64,000 bases of DNA from Physcomitrium patens. Its lineage: Eukaryota; Streptophyta; Bryopsida; Funariales; Funariaceae. Below, piece by piece: positions 25,022 to 38,624 of the stretch; within the stretch, counting starts at the first letter, position 1, and each line of letters starts with the position of its first letter. The position numbers were made by a program, and so were the translations under genes. The DNA lies in assembly GCF_000002425.4 (NCBI RefSeq), contig NC_037256.1, positions 12,185,556 to 12,249,555 on the forward strand. Direction: 5' to 3'. The notes below the pieces were generated by a model. That model saw nothing but the letters and a program-made list of their open reading frames with translations, had not been told where the DNA came from and did no database searches.

Positions 25022-26792
25022 TGTCGTGTTGTAACACGAGTATACTGTGAAAATATAAAGGAAGAGGATTTTTATTAATGTTCAGTTACTTCGAATATTG
25101 GGAGCAACGACCAATTTCAGTGTAAATACTGAGAGGCTAGGTTCAGTCACCCCGTTACAGTCAGTCGGGGCATACTGAAATGCTCCATTTGATTCCAGTA
25201 ACGGGAATCATCAGGAAGAGAAAGGACCAATTCACACGACGGGTGAGCTTGGTTCGAAGAGCCAATTGGATCCAATTTCAAGAATCCAATCCGGGTCCTC
25301 TTACCCAATATGAGACCTGAATTGGTCAAGCAACCCAATGCAGTCTAATTACGGGAAAATACAAGTCTTACTATGGGCCTCAGCCAATCTGACGCAAAGG
25401 ACGAATTTGATCCAATTACGAAAACATCCGGGTCTTACTACTGGACTCTTAGCTGATATGAGACCTGAATTGGTCGAGCAACTCAATGTGGTCCCGATTA
25501 CGGGGTTTCGATTCTGTTTCAGGCTGTCTTGTTCTCTGTGCCATTTCAGGGAACGTTGTTTTCGGTAAAAGGATCTCTTAAAGGTAAAAACGAAGGAAAA
25601 AGCTCTAACGGCGAGAGCCAATTCCGGATCCAAGACGGAAGGAGCCAATTCCGAATCCAAGACTGAAGGAGCCAATTTCGGATCCAAGACGGAAGATTGA
25701 AGAAATTCAGAGGCTAAGGTTTGAAAGAGGGGAGAATTAGGGTTAAAGGGGAGAAAGGTTAAGAAATGTAGGAGGGTTTTTTTCAGTAGGGATTTTTTCA
25801 GTGGGGGTTTTTTCAGTAGAGTTTTTTTCAGTGGGGGTTTTTTCAGTAGAGTTTTTTCAGTGGGGTTTTTTCAGTGGAGGTTTTTTTCAGGGGATTTTTT
25901 TGGATCGAAGAGCTAGCTTCAAGCTCTTTTCAAAGTCACTAGGTTGGTTTCATTAGGGTTTGTGAGGGGAGAGCAATTGCTGCTCAAAGTCAGTGTTTAT
26001 TTTGGTGTTTCAGATTTTTATATAAAACATTGATGGTTTGCATTCTCAATCGGTTTGTGCAAGTCGTGTAGCATCTATGGGTCAAAATTTGGTATTGTTT
26101 GGATAGTTGGGTGTACTAAGTGTATACAAAAATTTGTATTAATCTAACGATGTAATCAAGAGATATCTGGGTTTTAGTACAAAGGGTTGTCGGAAGTTGG
26201 TAGTCTAGAGTTGGATAGGGTTTCTGTGATATCTGAAAATCTACTAGTTGGATCGACGTAATTTTTGGCTTGGTAATAGAAGATTTGGAGATCAAGCGGC
26301 TATTCAATTTTGAGCTAGAGTTAACAGTTGACAAAGGAGAAATCACTTCTGGAGTTTCTACATCAAATTTCAAGGTTGCAGCCGAGTGTCATCAGTGCGG
26401 TTTTTGGGCATTTTCTTGCAATCTGTAAGTTGGCTTGGGCTGAAATTTTCTGAGCATATAGAAGGCTTATACTGGTATTTGGATGCAAAATTTCACACTA
26501 AGTGGACAGTTGGATCAAAAGTTACAGCTTGTCAAAGCTCACTGGCTAGGGTTAGGGCTTGTTAAGAAAAACAAAAACAACTTAATTATAAAAGAAATAA
26601 AGCAATTGGAATATTGTATGGTTAAACTGACTATGAGGAGTGTTTTTAAATACTTGGAAATTGATATTTCAATTATATTCTTCATACATGGATAAAATCT
26701 ATTAGGGTTTCTTTGTTATTTGTAAAAACAACTATACCTTCCACAGCCAGATACCTAGTGTATTCCCGAACAAGACAACATGTAATACGACA
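25022..26792 (+). mobile_element. Probable solo LTR (1.77 kb) inserted in the chromovirus RNase H region
   Basis: Host-element sequence stops at about 25021 and resumes at 26793, and the insert is much GC-richer than its surroundings. It begins TGTCGT and ends ACGACA, an inverted terminal pair with the TG...CA ends of an LTR. The triplet ACG lies at both junctions, as a partial target-site duplication would. It has a TATATAAA promoter-like box near 26.02 kb and no long gag or pol frame, so a solo LTR left by LTR-LTR recombination is the simplest reading. It carries a minisatellite (25773-25901). It is the youngest layer of the three-deep stack by position. Confidence 0.65.
25773..25901 (+). 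repeat. Minisatellite, about eight units of 14-17 bases (TTTTTTCAGTGGGG type)
   Basis: Alternating variants TTTTTTCAGTGGGGG and TTTTTTCAGTAGAG repeat about eight times inside the solo LTR. The unit is G-rich on one strand and T-rich, and resembles a reiterated polypyrimidine-CAG splice-acceptor word. Length polymorphism is expected. Confidence 0.85.
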
Positions 26793-28525
26793 ACGGATCA
26801 TAAGAATCTTGAGTATTTCATGTCAACATGTATTTTGAATAATCCTCAAGCTCGTTGGAGCATGTCTTTATTTAGATTCAATTTCAAGTTCACTTATCGA
26901 CTCAATAAATAAGAAGGTCTATCAGACATTCTTTCTAGATGTTTTTATCTTATACCAAAAGAAGGAGATGTATCTTTTGATCAACAAAGAACAATTCTCT
27001 TGAAGCTTAAACATTTTCATCTTTGAGCAGTAAAATCAACATTGACTATTCATTAAACCTTTATCAAGCAAATCTAATAAAGTATGTTCTCTGAGTCTAT
27101 TGTTCATGATATCAAGAATCTTTCTTTTAAATCTCATGATATTTCAAAGTTCGAATTCAAAAACAACCTTCTCTATTTCGAAGGATGCCTATATATTCCA
27201 GAAAGAGAAGCACATTTATATGTTCTTCAAGCATATCATGACTTTCTAGCAGTAAGATATTTTGGATACAACAAGACTTTAGAGCTTATATTTAAAGATT
27301 TTTGGTCGTCGCAAATGTGAAAGGCAATAAAAGACTTTGTGCAATCATGTAATACTTGTTCAAGATCTCAAACTCCTCACCATAGACCTTATAGACTCCT
27401 TCAATTGTTATCTATTCTAAAACAACCATGGTCTTCTATTTCTATGGATTTTATCATAGATCTTTCAGTCTCATGTTCACGTGATTCCATGTTTGTAATT
27501 ATAGATTGCTTCATCAAAATGGCAAATTTTGTACTATATACAAAATCTATTTTAGGTGAAGAAATAGCTAAGTTTTTTATTGATAATATCTATCGCTATC
27601 ATGGATTCTTAAAGGATATTATATCAAATAAAGAAACTCAATTTGTATGAAGATTTTTTAGAACCTTATTCAAGATTCTAAAGGTGGATAAAAAGCTTTC
27701 TTTGACTTTTTATCCTTAAACTGATAGACAAAAAAAATGGATGAATCAAATTTTAGAATAATATTTCAAGTGTACTATCAACTATCATCAAGATGATTGG
27801 ACAACTCTTTTGCTATTGGAAAAATTTTCATACAATAATTCAGTACATTCTTTTATTCAACAAATACCTCTCTTTGCTAATTATGGTTATCATCCATAAC
27901 TTGATACTTTTGACTTTTTAAAAATTGATAATCCTATAGCGAAAGATTTAACAAATCATTTGTCACTACTATATGCAATAATGAAGATACAATTAAAAGA
28001 AGCTCAAGGATGGCAAAAGACCAATGTGGATGCCTATTGCAAGGAGCAACTATAATTCAACATAGGTGGCAAGATATGGTTACTTCATTGGAATATCAAG
28101 ACTACTCATCCTTGTCATAAGCTAGACTATTGTAGGCTGGGACCTTTTTCTATTTGTGAACAAATCAATCTTATTGCTTATTGATTATATCTATCAGAGT
28201 TTATGAAGATCCACCTTGTATTTCATGTGTCCTTTTTTAAGCCATATAAGACACTGAATATTTTGAGAAGAAGACAAATGCCACCTCTTCTTATAGAAAT
28301 AGATTTTAATCAAGAGTTCGAGGTGAAAGAAGACTTAGATTCAAAGTGGCATCAAAATAGATTAAAATATATTATTCATTGACACAGATATGATATTAGT
28401 GAATGTACATGGGAGCCATCAAAGAATCTTACAAATACAGGAAAAAAAGTTGAAGCTTTTCATCAAAAAAATATATTAAAATCAAGATGAAGAATAGCAA
28501 ATCTTTGCTATAAAAGAAATAAGAT

Positions 28526-28529
<4 letters not shown>

Positions 28530-28573
<44 letters not shown>
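28530..28573. repeat. (TA)n microsatellite within the chromovirus 3' region
   Basis: About 22 uninterrupted TA units lie between the chromodomain-like region and the 3' LTR. Confidence 0.9.
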
Positions 28574-28574
<1 letters not shown>

Positions 28575-29092
28575 TTTCTTCTATCTTTCTTTGTAGCTTG
28601 TATATATTTGTGATACTAAGGAGATGGAGAATTAACAACCAATAGATTCAACTCAAGAGCTTTTATTTGTGGATTTGCCAAATGAGACATTGCAATTGTC
28701 ACAACCTTCAAGACAATGGAATCAAGATGAAGATCCTTAAGAACGATATAACCTTTTTCAAATAGATGGCAAGATACAATGTGTTTGGTATCACGATCTT
28801 GGAAGAGACTCCTGTTGTTTGGTGATTTTATTAGAGGTAGGAACAACTCTTGATGTTGTTCCAAATGTTTTATTTGAAAGAAGTTACGAAGGCCTCAACA
28901 ATGACTAAATAACATGGTGGTCTTTTTGTCCTCGTGTGAGACACTATTGATGGCTAAGAGGGCCTATCAACCATCTTCAAAGAGAGTAAAGATCGGAGTA
29001 TGTGGCAAATATAATTCACCGCATTTTAGACTTTCTCAACATATGAAGACCGCTCCTCATGGAACTTGTTCTTAGAAGAGAGAATAATATCA

Positions 29093-29635
29093 CAGACATA
29101 TATATTTATTTCAATAATTATATATATAATTAGATAGAAATAGGTTAATATAGATTAATTTCATAAAGTCTTTTAGTGAAGCTTTTTAAAAGCTTCATAG
29201 ACGAGGTTTTGACTTTAGATATGTTCGTAGATCAGAAACTTGGCCAACAAGTCAACCACATGTTGGTAGCTTGTAGAACAAGTTAACTCCACATGATAGA
29301 TTGTGGAATAAGCTAACCATGTGGCACATATATAGATAACTTGCCTTATAAATTAATATATGTGGCTAGCAAAGCCAACATGTTTTAGAGGTCCTATAGG
29401 ACATCGCCACGTAGTTCTTAGTTAAGTATATATATAGAGGGAAGAGTAAAGTCTTCTTCACTCTTATCAATATTGTTCTAGTCTTTAGTATTATTTTAAG
29501 ACTTTCTAGTCTTCTTGTTTTTGGCAATAGCTATTCTAATTAATATTACATTATCTTTTGAGTGACTTTCTAGTTCTCTTCAATGACACAAGAGTATATA
29601 AAGGATTTTCTTTCTTTGAGGTTCATGTCTCTAAC
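29093..29635 (+). repeat. 3' LTR of the nested Ty3/gypsy chromovirus
   Basis: Partner of 21329-21873. Copia sequence resumes immediately to its right (reverse transcriptase, minus strand), which marks the insertion point. Confidence 0.82.
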
Positions 29636-32600
29636 ATCAATCTATTATCTTCATGGTATTGGTTAAGATGATTAAATCATCAATTTACTTAATTGCTTCA
29701 TATACAAGGAACAATTAGATTCTCTTCTTTAAAATCCTTTATTTATAAAGAATGTATCAATATGTTGATATCATATCTTTGAAAATTTCTTGAGTCTATA
29801 TAAGACTTTTTTCAACTTAAAAATAAGATATTATTTGCCTTCTTCTATAAATTCTTGAGGTTACTCTATATAAATATCTTCTTTTATATTTTTATTTAAA
29901 AAAGCCGTCTTTACATCCATTTGATGCATATTTAAGTCTATTACTGCCTCAATTACAATAATAGTTCTAATGGTGGTAAATTTGACTATGGAAGCAAATG
30001 TCTCATTGAAATCTACACCAGCAACTTGTAAGTAGCTTTTGGCAATCAATCTAAATTTGTATCTTACAACATTATCTATTGCATCTCTTTTGGTTCCAAA
30101 CATCTACTTATAATCAATTAAAAATTGATTTGATAGACGTTGAGTCAATTTCTATTTTTCATTATATATGAATAATTTATACATTTTTTTCATAGCATTT
30201 TCCTACTTCATGGCATCTATGGACTTTATTCTATGACACAAATTCAATGGATCAACAAAAAGTGTAATATTCACATATTCTTCACTTACTTAAGGAAAGA
30301 TGTGGTTCTTCTACTATGCATCAAGTTATTTTCTATCTTCTTTGACTCATCATCTTAATTTGAATTTCCATCATTATCAATGTCATCATCTTTTTTTTCT
30401 TTCTTTGCTGAAATTAAAGAAGTATCCTCAAACATACCATTACTCCTACTTAGATACATTTCCAAGTACTTATAAGTACTTTTATGCTCCAAAAACTCTA
30501 TATCACAATTCTTAATGATCTTCTTGGTTTTTAAATATGTTAGTCTATTTTCTTTGGTACCTTCATAATATCCAACAAACATACATTTTATACTTTTTGC
30601 ATCAAGTTTGGACCTCATACAATTTGGTACCTTTGCATTAGTAATACATTCAAAAAATTTCATATATGAAATACAAAGATTCTTGTCATTCTAAGCTTTT
30701 TATCAAGTCATTGATGCGAGATCACTTATTGGACACCTATTTTTTGTATACTTTACATTTATCATTGCTTCCATCCAATACTCATGTCCAAAGTTTTATC
30801 CATGAAGTATATTTCTTGTCATTTCTATAATAGCCCAATTTATTCTTTTAGCAACTCTATTTTGTTGTGGAATGTAAGAAGTAAAGAATTGTCTTGTAAT
30901 ATCTTTAATCTTCAAGAATTCATCAAAATATTTTGACATATACTCATTTCTATTATTCGTGTACAACACTTTGAACTTGCATTCATATTGTTTCTTTATA
31001 AAAGCTTTAAATTTCTTAAACCTTAAAAATCATTCACTCCTGGCTTTAATGATGTAAATTCAAATTTTTCTTAAAAAATCATCAATAAATATGATAAAAT
31101 ACCTTGTTCCTCTAATTGATAATGTCTTCATTGATCCATAAACATCAAAATATACAATCTCCAAAGATTTGGTAGCATATGTTGCAACTCTTCTTAGAAA
31201 TGAAGCTCTTTGTTGTTTGCCTTGCATACATCCTTCATAAGCAAGTGTTAAGGTATTGTGGCTGAATTGACTAAGATCCAAGCCACTTACTATGGATTAG
31301 AGCTCCTTCATGCTTTTGGTATTCAAATGATAAAGTCGCTGATGCCAAATTCCATATTTGTCTTGATCTTGTAAAAAATTAGTAAATACTACCACTTCTA
31401 TTTTATTCACCTTCTTACAATGGATGAAATAGATGTTGCTAGTTCTAAAGCCTTTGGTAACATTTTTTCCATCCAATGTCTTCACAAAAGATCCATTCTT
31501 ATCAAATTGAATCTTACAACTATGTGATATAAGTTTGTTCATCAAAAGAAGGTTTTTCTTCATCTTTAATATATATAAGACCTTCTTTGCTCTAATTTTT
31601 TTGATTTAGTCTTTCATAACAATTTCCAAAACAATTGTTCCAATTTCAATGGCTTTTATGATGCCATTGTCTCCCAACCAAACTTTGGTTGGTGGAATTT
31701 TTGTATAAATATTAAATAAATACTTGTATGGTGTCATATGCTTAATAGCACCTCAATCTATAATCTACTTAGATATAGCAGCCATAGAGGCTCTTTTACT
31801 TATCATGAAAGTATAGTCATTTCTATCAAAATTATCACGAGTATTCTTTGCATTTTTCTATCTCTTTTTTTAGGTTATAGGAATTCTTAATAAAGTGATA
31901 TGATTTTCTATAAATATAATAATTTTTTATGTTACTTTTTAAATTATCATATTAATGAAAATAGCTACCTTTTCCTTATGTTGAAAATAGAGCCAAATCA
32001 TCATTTTGAAGCTCATTTTATTTCTTCTTGGTCACTTCATAAACAAACATTGATATGAAATAATTTATAATAAATTATTTCATATTGATAGATACTAATG
32101 CCATAATAAGGTAGTTGTAAGACTCAAGAAGGCTTATGAGCAATGTCAATACAATGTCGTTATCATCAATTGGCTTATCAAGAATTACTAATTGATTTGC
32201 AAGTGCTTTTATGTTGTTGATATGAGCTATGATGTCATCTCCTTCTTCCATCTTTATCGTTAAGAACTTCTTCTTTGTCCATAGATTGTTGGCAAGATTT
32301 CTACTCTCATAGATGTTACAAAGAGTCTTCTATGCTTCCATTGGTCTATTGCAAGCAATTACATGTGAAAAGTTGGCATCATCCAAATTTGATGCAATCA
32401 TACCAAAAACCTTCTTTTCACTATGTTTGTATACTTTCTTCACTTTGATATCAACATCATTACTTGAAGGCTCTTCACTTTCATCAATAATGTTCCAAAG
32501 GTCCAATAAAGCCAATAAAAGTTCTATTTTCTTCTCCCAATGGTAGAATTTGTCACCTCTAAATTTCTCAATCACTCTCAAATCTTCACCTTTAGTTAAA

Positions 32601-33181
32601 ACCATGTCTAAAAAGGAATGTATTCAACAAAACTAAGAAAAGAAAAGAAAAAGCTATCAAATCAACTAAAAGGTGCTATTACTTTAGAAATCCAAAATAC
32701 CTTTTATGTGAGTAAATATGTGACTTCACTCTTTAATCACTTTTAATTTCACTTATGAAACTTTTCACAAGTCTTATACTCTATCCTAACCTCTTGTATA
32801 AGCTTTGCCATTCTATAATCACCCCTCTTCTCTCATGAAATACTTCTAACCTCACAAAATACTTCTTATCACTATACAAAGATCTCAATAAAAGTTTATT
32901 ACATAAAACCAGAATATTAGATTACAAATGATGTAAATCAGCAAAGAAAGACAATACTAGTCTTTCAAAACATCATTCTAAGGTATCTAACAACCTCGAA
33001 GATTATCAATGCACTTAACAATAAGTAAGAACAAAATTATATTAATAATTAGATGCAATAATGGAATAAAATGATATAAAATCCTAACATCAGTAATAAT
33101 CCAAAGAATATTCATCACAACAAATAAGACTTCAAAAAACTCCGAAACTCACAATTAAAGATGAATGGATTCATAATCTAC

Positions 33182-33646
33182 TGGAGAACAAGTATTATGA
33201 AGTCACTACACTTAGCATCTACAAGGTTGCATATAAAGAGAGTATAGAGTAAGATGTCTCTTACTTTCAATACTCAATACTTATAGGTGGTGATTACTAT
33301 CCTAGAAAATAACTTCCACTCTTTGACTTTTACATATATAGTCTTAAGATCTTTTAGCATCTAACTTCCTTTGAAAATATCCTATGGTTTTAGGATCCTT
33401 TAGCATCTTACTAACTACAAAGGTGTCCTATTTCAAATACTAATTACTCTTATTTAATCTTTGGATATTTCCTAGTTCATACATTATCCTCTTAACTATG
33501 ATTTTTGGTCCTTGACTTCATCCTATATCCATAAGATACTCTTTTTAACTACAAAAAGTCAATCCTTGATTATTAATAATTTTCTAAGGTAATATCTTCT
33601 ACAAAGTAATTTATTTTACTTTCACTTTTATTTACTTACTTTAACA
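33182..33646 (-). repeat. 5' LTR of the Ty1/copia element (right copy)
   Basis: Partner of 19961-20381; starts TGGAGAACAAG and ends TTTAACA. It includes an extra stretch of about 44 bases (near 33364-33410) that looks like a local tandem duplication. Confidence 0.85.
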
Positions 33647-36402
33647 ATGTTGAATCACAAGTAATAATATATAAGATGATCAAATTTTAGGAATATTAAA
33701 TATATATATATATATATAAATATAAATACATCAAATATGTATAAAAGTACTCAAAATTGTAACAAATCTTAAAAAATGGACTTCAATATCTTAGAACCCA
33801 CATTAACCAAAAGCTTATAATAGATGTATCTACAGTCAAACTTGAAAGAAAGTTTTATTGTGCATACATGATTTTATTGAAGTTGATCCTTGTGAAGGTG
33901 TAGTTATTATTATTAGTATTATTACTACTTCTACTAACATTAGTATTATTTCCATCTTTTTTTTCTTTTTTTTCTTTCTTATTTTCTTATGTTTTTGAAA
34001 TATAAGCTTTGTATTATATAACATCCATGGTTTACAAAACACACACACACTCACCTCTTGTGCCTAAAAATCTAATAATTATTATTCCATCTCATCCAAA
34101 TCAATTGTTGCAACTAGCTACAAATAGCATTTGCTATGAAGTGAAATTCAAAATTATTTGTGATGTGGATATTCAACAAAGGAAGTAAAATTTAATTTAA
34201 CAAATCATATTTTTGGAATAACAAGAGATAAGAGACCATTATATATAATATTTTAATACAATTATAAAATGGAATAATGGATCTACTTTTGTATCTAAAA
34301 AAAAATTTAAAAAAATAGTTAAATAAATTTATAAAAACAACAATACAAGTGATGTGCACCATCTTATTTCTCAAGAAAAATGAAGATATCATAGCCCTCT
34401 GGATAAAAAATGTTGTAATTTGTAGTGCATTATGAAATGTTATTGTTATTCTAAGTACCGTTGCTTCTTTATCAAATTATTTGATACAACATATCTTAAC
34501 TTTCAATTGAAACTTCATACTATTTTTTCTATGAATTTTTCCTTTTTTTTATAAAAAATGAGATTATTTTATTTTTGCTAAAGATAAGATTGAAGATACC
34601 TGATTGTATGTGATTTATGTTGTAATCTTTTTTTCTATCTATATGTTAATCATAAATATACAAATAAATTATACTATGTTCCATTGATAACATGTAATAT
34701 TTTTTAAAAGAATAATTATAATTTCAATTGAAAATTATTTTAACAATCTAAATAAAAAATACATAACTTATCAAACTTTATTTTTAAAATTTCAGTATAA
34801 AATTGATAATATCCAGTTGCTTTTATTTTTAGAGATATAACTTCATATATTCTTTTACCAAATAAATTATTAAAATTTTCCATTTGAATTGAGTTTCAAA
34901 AACTTTGCAATAATTAAAATTCTTTTACAATATTTTAAGGTGTTTATCTATATAGATATAAAAAATTATACACTTCATAATTCTTACATATATCAATTTA
35001 ATAAACTTGATATTTTAATAAGACTATTTGATTTATTACAAATAAATAAATATTTTATTTATTGCAAATAAATAAATATTTGATTTATTACAAATAATAC
35101 TATATCTATTATAAAATTATATATATATATATATGAACAAATCATAAATTTTAAAAATATATTTATTATATTAAACGGCTTAAATATAAAATAAATAGAA
35201 AAATCAGTTATTGAAATGAACCTATGAAATACAAGAGTACAAGAATGCAAAGTCGTTGAGACCCTAAGGATTTCTTCTAGAACTGAGTAGTTAGAACCTT
35301 AAAGATTTTCAATAACCTCTTCTTTGCTTCCTTGGAAACTATATGTGTGCCTCTCTCCATCTCTCTTAAATGTATATTTGTGTCTTTTTTTTGCCTATCC
35401 TTCTTTTTTTCTTCACTATCTTCAATTGATTGAATTGCTCGTTACCTTCATTCTTATCAAAATTATGTTTTGTCTTTTTAGTTAATGTTATGTAGAGACA
35501 TTTATTTGCCATATTGTGCAACAAAACTAAGTTTTATAGGTGCTTCTTAGCAATGGCATCTTCTTCCTAAGCATTAAGAAAGAAGATCACCAGGTACTAT
35601 GCTTTCAAAATCCTATGCCTTCACCTTTGTCTTGGTCTATTATGTATTTTAGAGGGACCACAATGCTTTGTTGCTTTAGACCAATAAAAATTCATGATTT
35701 TTATTTTTGAACATATGAATGTGGGACAATTTGGAGTTTTGTTGCATGATTGATGAATCTATGTTATTAATTTAAAAAGAAAAATGTTAGAAGATCTACT
35801 AAAAAGTTCACAAAAACAAAGAGTGAAGTGAAGCAGTAACAATAGCATGAGAAAGCTTAGTAATCAATATGGATTACACTTCAAAATTACATTGTTTTAG
35901 ATTATAACTTTAATGTTGCTTTGGATTTACAACTCTTACTTAGAATAAATTTATAAATATTCAAGGATAAGTTATAAAGTATTATATATTATTACAATGA
36001 GAATGGCAACCTTTCTTGTGAAGGTTGGAACAAAGGCCAATCAATACCAATGTATTTTGAAAAGGTAAAATCTTATTTTTTGATCTATGCTTTAAACTAC
36101 CATAGAGTCTTCAACTATTTGAAATTTATTTTTGGAATAAAACTTCTAAAGCTACAAAAAATATTTAAAAATACTTTTAAAAAAATTAATTGAATATTTT
36201 TATAGCTAGATATAGAATATGTATAAAATTTATAAATTAATATATATGAAATTGTTATAAAAAATATAGAAGAATTATTCCTAGTGGAACCATGCATAAG
36301 GCTATGCAAAGAAGAGACTTTAGAGAGGCAGTTGTATTTAAGAATGATAAAGACCATATAAATAATTCAATTAATGAAATAATTAATAAGAGTACAATAA
36401 TT

Positions 36403-36454
36403 TAGATTTAGACTTAGACTTGCTTAGATTTAGACTTAGACTTGCTTAGATTTA
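36403..36454 (+). repeat. 22-bp tandem repeat, 2.4 copies
   Basis: The unit TAGATTTAGACTTAGACTTG plus CT is repeated exactly at 36403-36424 and 36425-36446, with a partial third copy. Exact identity implies recent slippage in an otherwise old tract. Confidence 0.9.
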
Positions 36455-37994
36455 TAAAATCATAATTATTTATGGTAATGAATATCTAATTGGTTGGTGG
36501 TAAGTATTGCAACTTATAATGATTTAAAGAAGATTGAAATTTTGAAGAAGGGATTTGAAATTGCTTCTTCAAAATAAAGTAAGTGTAAGCGTAAGCAGAC
36601 TTGAATAATAGCAAATTGCATTGAAGCCTTGGCTCTTCTTTTTAGCCCATAAATTGCTTCTAGAATTGATGTTGAGGTTGTACATCTTGCAAGTTAGAAT
36701 TAGAAGTTGTATTTTTTTTTTCTTTTTTTACATTGTATGACACAAGTATGTAGAGATGTATAGATATGTATCTAATTCATAGAAGATTACAGCTCAAGTA
36801 AGTATTATTTTATTGTAAGGATGCAATATCTATAGTGGTAGACTTTTTATGGAGTTGGATTTTTATTCTACGGACAAAAGTGGTAATGCTTCTAACACCT
36901 TTGCTTATGTGCCTAGTTATTTTTTATTTTAGAAAGGCATCAATACTTTGATGCTCTAGACAAGCAAGGTGAAAGATGGACCAATTATCAAGAAATACTA
37001 CCAATACCATCATTTCTAAGTTATTCTGATAATAATAAGATAAAAAAAAGAAGAGAAGGAACAAATAATACACATGTACATAGAAACAAGCATCGTACTT
37101 TCCAATTGCAACAAAAAAATGCTTTTGCAAGTGAATATAGGATGCTGGAAATTAAGGAGGAGAAGAAAAAGAAAAGTCATAAAATTAAAAAGAATCAGGG
37201 CAATATTCGAACAAAGCACATAAAAATAGGCAACATAAAGAAGGAGCAACAAAGACACACTAAGAAAGAAGAGTGCAAATACACATAATAGATGTGCAAT
37301 TAATACACTTTTAAAGGAACATATTTTTGAAAATTATGAGATATTTGTAAAATTAATAAAGTCATTTATTCAACATTTGATATTAAGCAAATGCTGTAAG
37401 AAAAGAAAAAGAAAAAAACATGTTGAACTTGAGTAACGTAATCACAATTGAAGGAACTAGAATTATAGGCTAGTGCAATAGAAAAAAGATTGCACTAATC
37501 TATCAATATATTTATTTAAGTTATTAAAGTTTTATATTAAACTTTAAAGTTAAATCAATGAAAGTTCATTAATATGTCTTATATTTTTTTATTTAAAAGA
37601 AGATCTAATCTATTATTTTAATATTAAATATGCTTATTGAATTTACTACATAATAAGTATGCAATCACCTTCTGGGAAAAACAGAACATTGCTTTTAAAG
37701 TGCATAGAAGTATTTATTTTATTTTATTTTTTGGATTCCATGGTGATTTCAAGATCCAACAAAACTTCAAAGCTTTTAAAAGCTTGCACATGATATATGA
37801 TTATGATAAATATTTTCTATCATAGTCAAAAGTTTATTGAAGAATAAGGTTTTTGGGTACTTTTGTTGTTGGAAGAATACATTTTTATGGTATAGAAGAA
37901 TATAATTGAAATTTAGATTTTGTAAAAGAAAAATTTTAAAATATTTTTTAAAAAAATAAAAAACAATGGGCCAACTTATAATATGATTACATAA

Positions 37995-38490
37995 TAGATG
38001 TGTATGTATAATGTGAGAAACTTGAAAAACATAGAAACCTAAGATTACAAGAAAATGTAAATGAATGAAAAAATACATAAATGTGCCAAATTTTGTAATG
38101 CCCAATTACACATGTTTCTACTATGAAACATAAATATGTAGTAAATAGGAATTATGTTTGTCAATTATATCAAAAAATATAAATAGTTCTATTACTATAC
38201 ATATATTCTTTTCTTTTCTTTTCTTTCTTTTAGTCAATATTTCTTTAGGAATACTCAATTTTTTTTTAATAATTCCAAATTAAAATTTTATAGTTTTTTT
38301 GTAGCTATAGGTATGGATTTCCACTAGTATATTTATAAGATAGCTTAGTTATAACATAAAGATACAAAAAAAGCCTTTTGATTGACAGTAAAGAAAGGAA
38401 ATGAGTGGAACCAATAATTGAAACCTTGATGATTTTCAAGAATGGAGTAGTTACCTTAAAGATTCTTAATAATCTCTTCCTTATTTGACA
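37995..38490 (+). repeat. Dispersed repeat family, copy 2
   Basis: The A block is at about 38020-38105 (ACTTGAAAAACATAGAAACC ... AATGTGCC ... AATGCCCAAT) and the B block at about 38320-38400 (CTAGTATATTTATAAGATAG ...). A third block (GGAGTAGTTACCTTAAAGATT, about 38435-38480) recurs in changed form at about 35250-35330. Unclassified. Confidence 0.5.
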
Positions 38491-38560
38491 ACTATAAGTT
38501 GGCATTCTAATAAATTACATTTTTGTAAGTTTAGAATCATCAATAGAATGGTATATCAAT

Positions 38561-38624
38561 AAATCCAAGCAATTCCAAACTTATATTACAGTAAATCCAA
38601 GCAATTCCAAACTTACATTACAGT
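38561..38624 (+). repeat. 32-bp tandem duplication
   Basis: 38561-38592 and 38593-38624 match at all but one base. It lies just after a dispersed-repeat copy. Confidence 0.9.

Larger units (their letters stand above)
21329..29635 (+). mobile_element. Ty3/gypsy chromovirus, decayed, nested in the copia element
   Basis: LTRs lie at about 21329-21873 and 29093-29635 and differ at roughly one base in eight by eye, mostly transitions. Parts in order: gag about 22.09-23.2 kb with a degenerate zinc knuckle near 23.09 kb, aspartic protease about 23.3-23.66 kb, reverse transcriptase about 23.95-24.6 kb, RNase H about 24.6-25.0 kb continuing at 26.79-26.95 kb, and integrase about 27.09-28.25 kb with an H2C2-type start. 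A C-terminal stretch at about 28.31-28.48 kb ends in a WEP-type motif like a chromodomain, which identifies the chromovirus lineage. A similar short flank (ATCA) at both ends fits a target-site duplication in the copia reverse transcriptase. It is broken in many places, and a 1.77-kb insertion splits RNase H. A long non-coding stretch with (TA)n lies before the 3' LTR. Confidence 0.88.
19961..33646 (-). mobile_element. Old Ty1/copia element, decayed and split by a Ty3/gypsy insertion
   Basis: Flanking repeats at 19961-20381 and 33182-33646 are homologous, start TG and end CA, and are its LTRs; they differ at roughly one base in six by eye. Parts read right to left on the minus strand: gag near 32.33-32.61 kb (FRGDKFYHWEKKIE-type start), pre-integrase near 31.30-31.56 kb (WHQRLYHLN), integrase about 30.36-31.28 kb, reverse transcriptase about 29.64-30.10 kb and again 21.07-21.32 kb, then RNase H-like sequence down to about 20.4 kb. 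The order PR-INT-RT-RNaseH defines Ty1/copia. The younger chromovirus sits within the reverse transcriptase region. The element is broken many times over and can only be regarded as a fossil. Confidence 0.88.
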
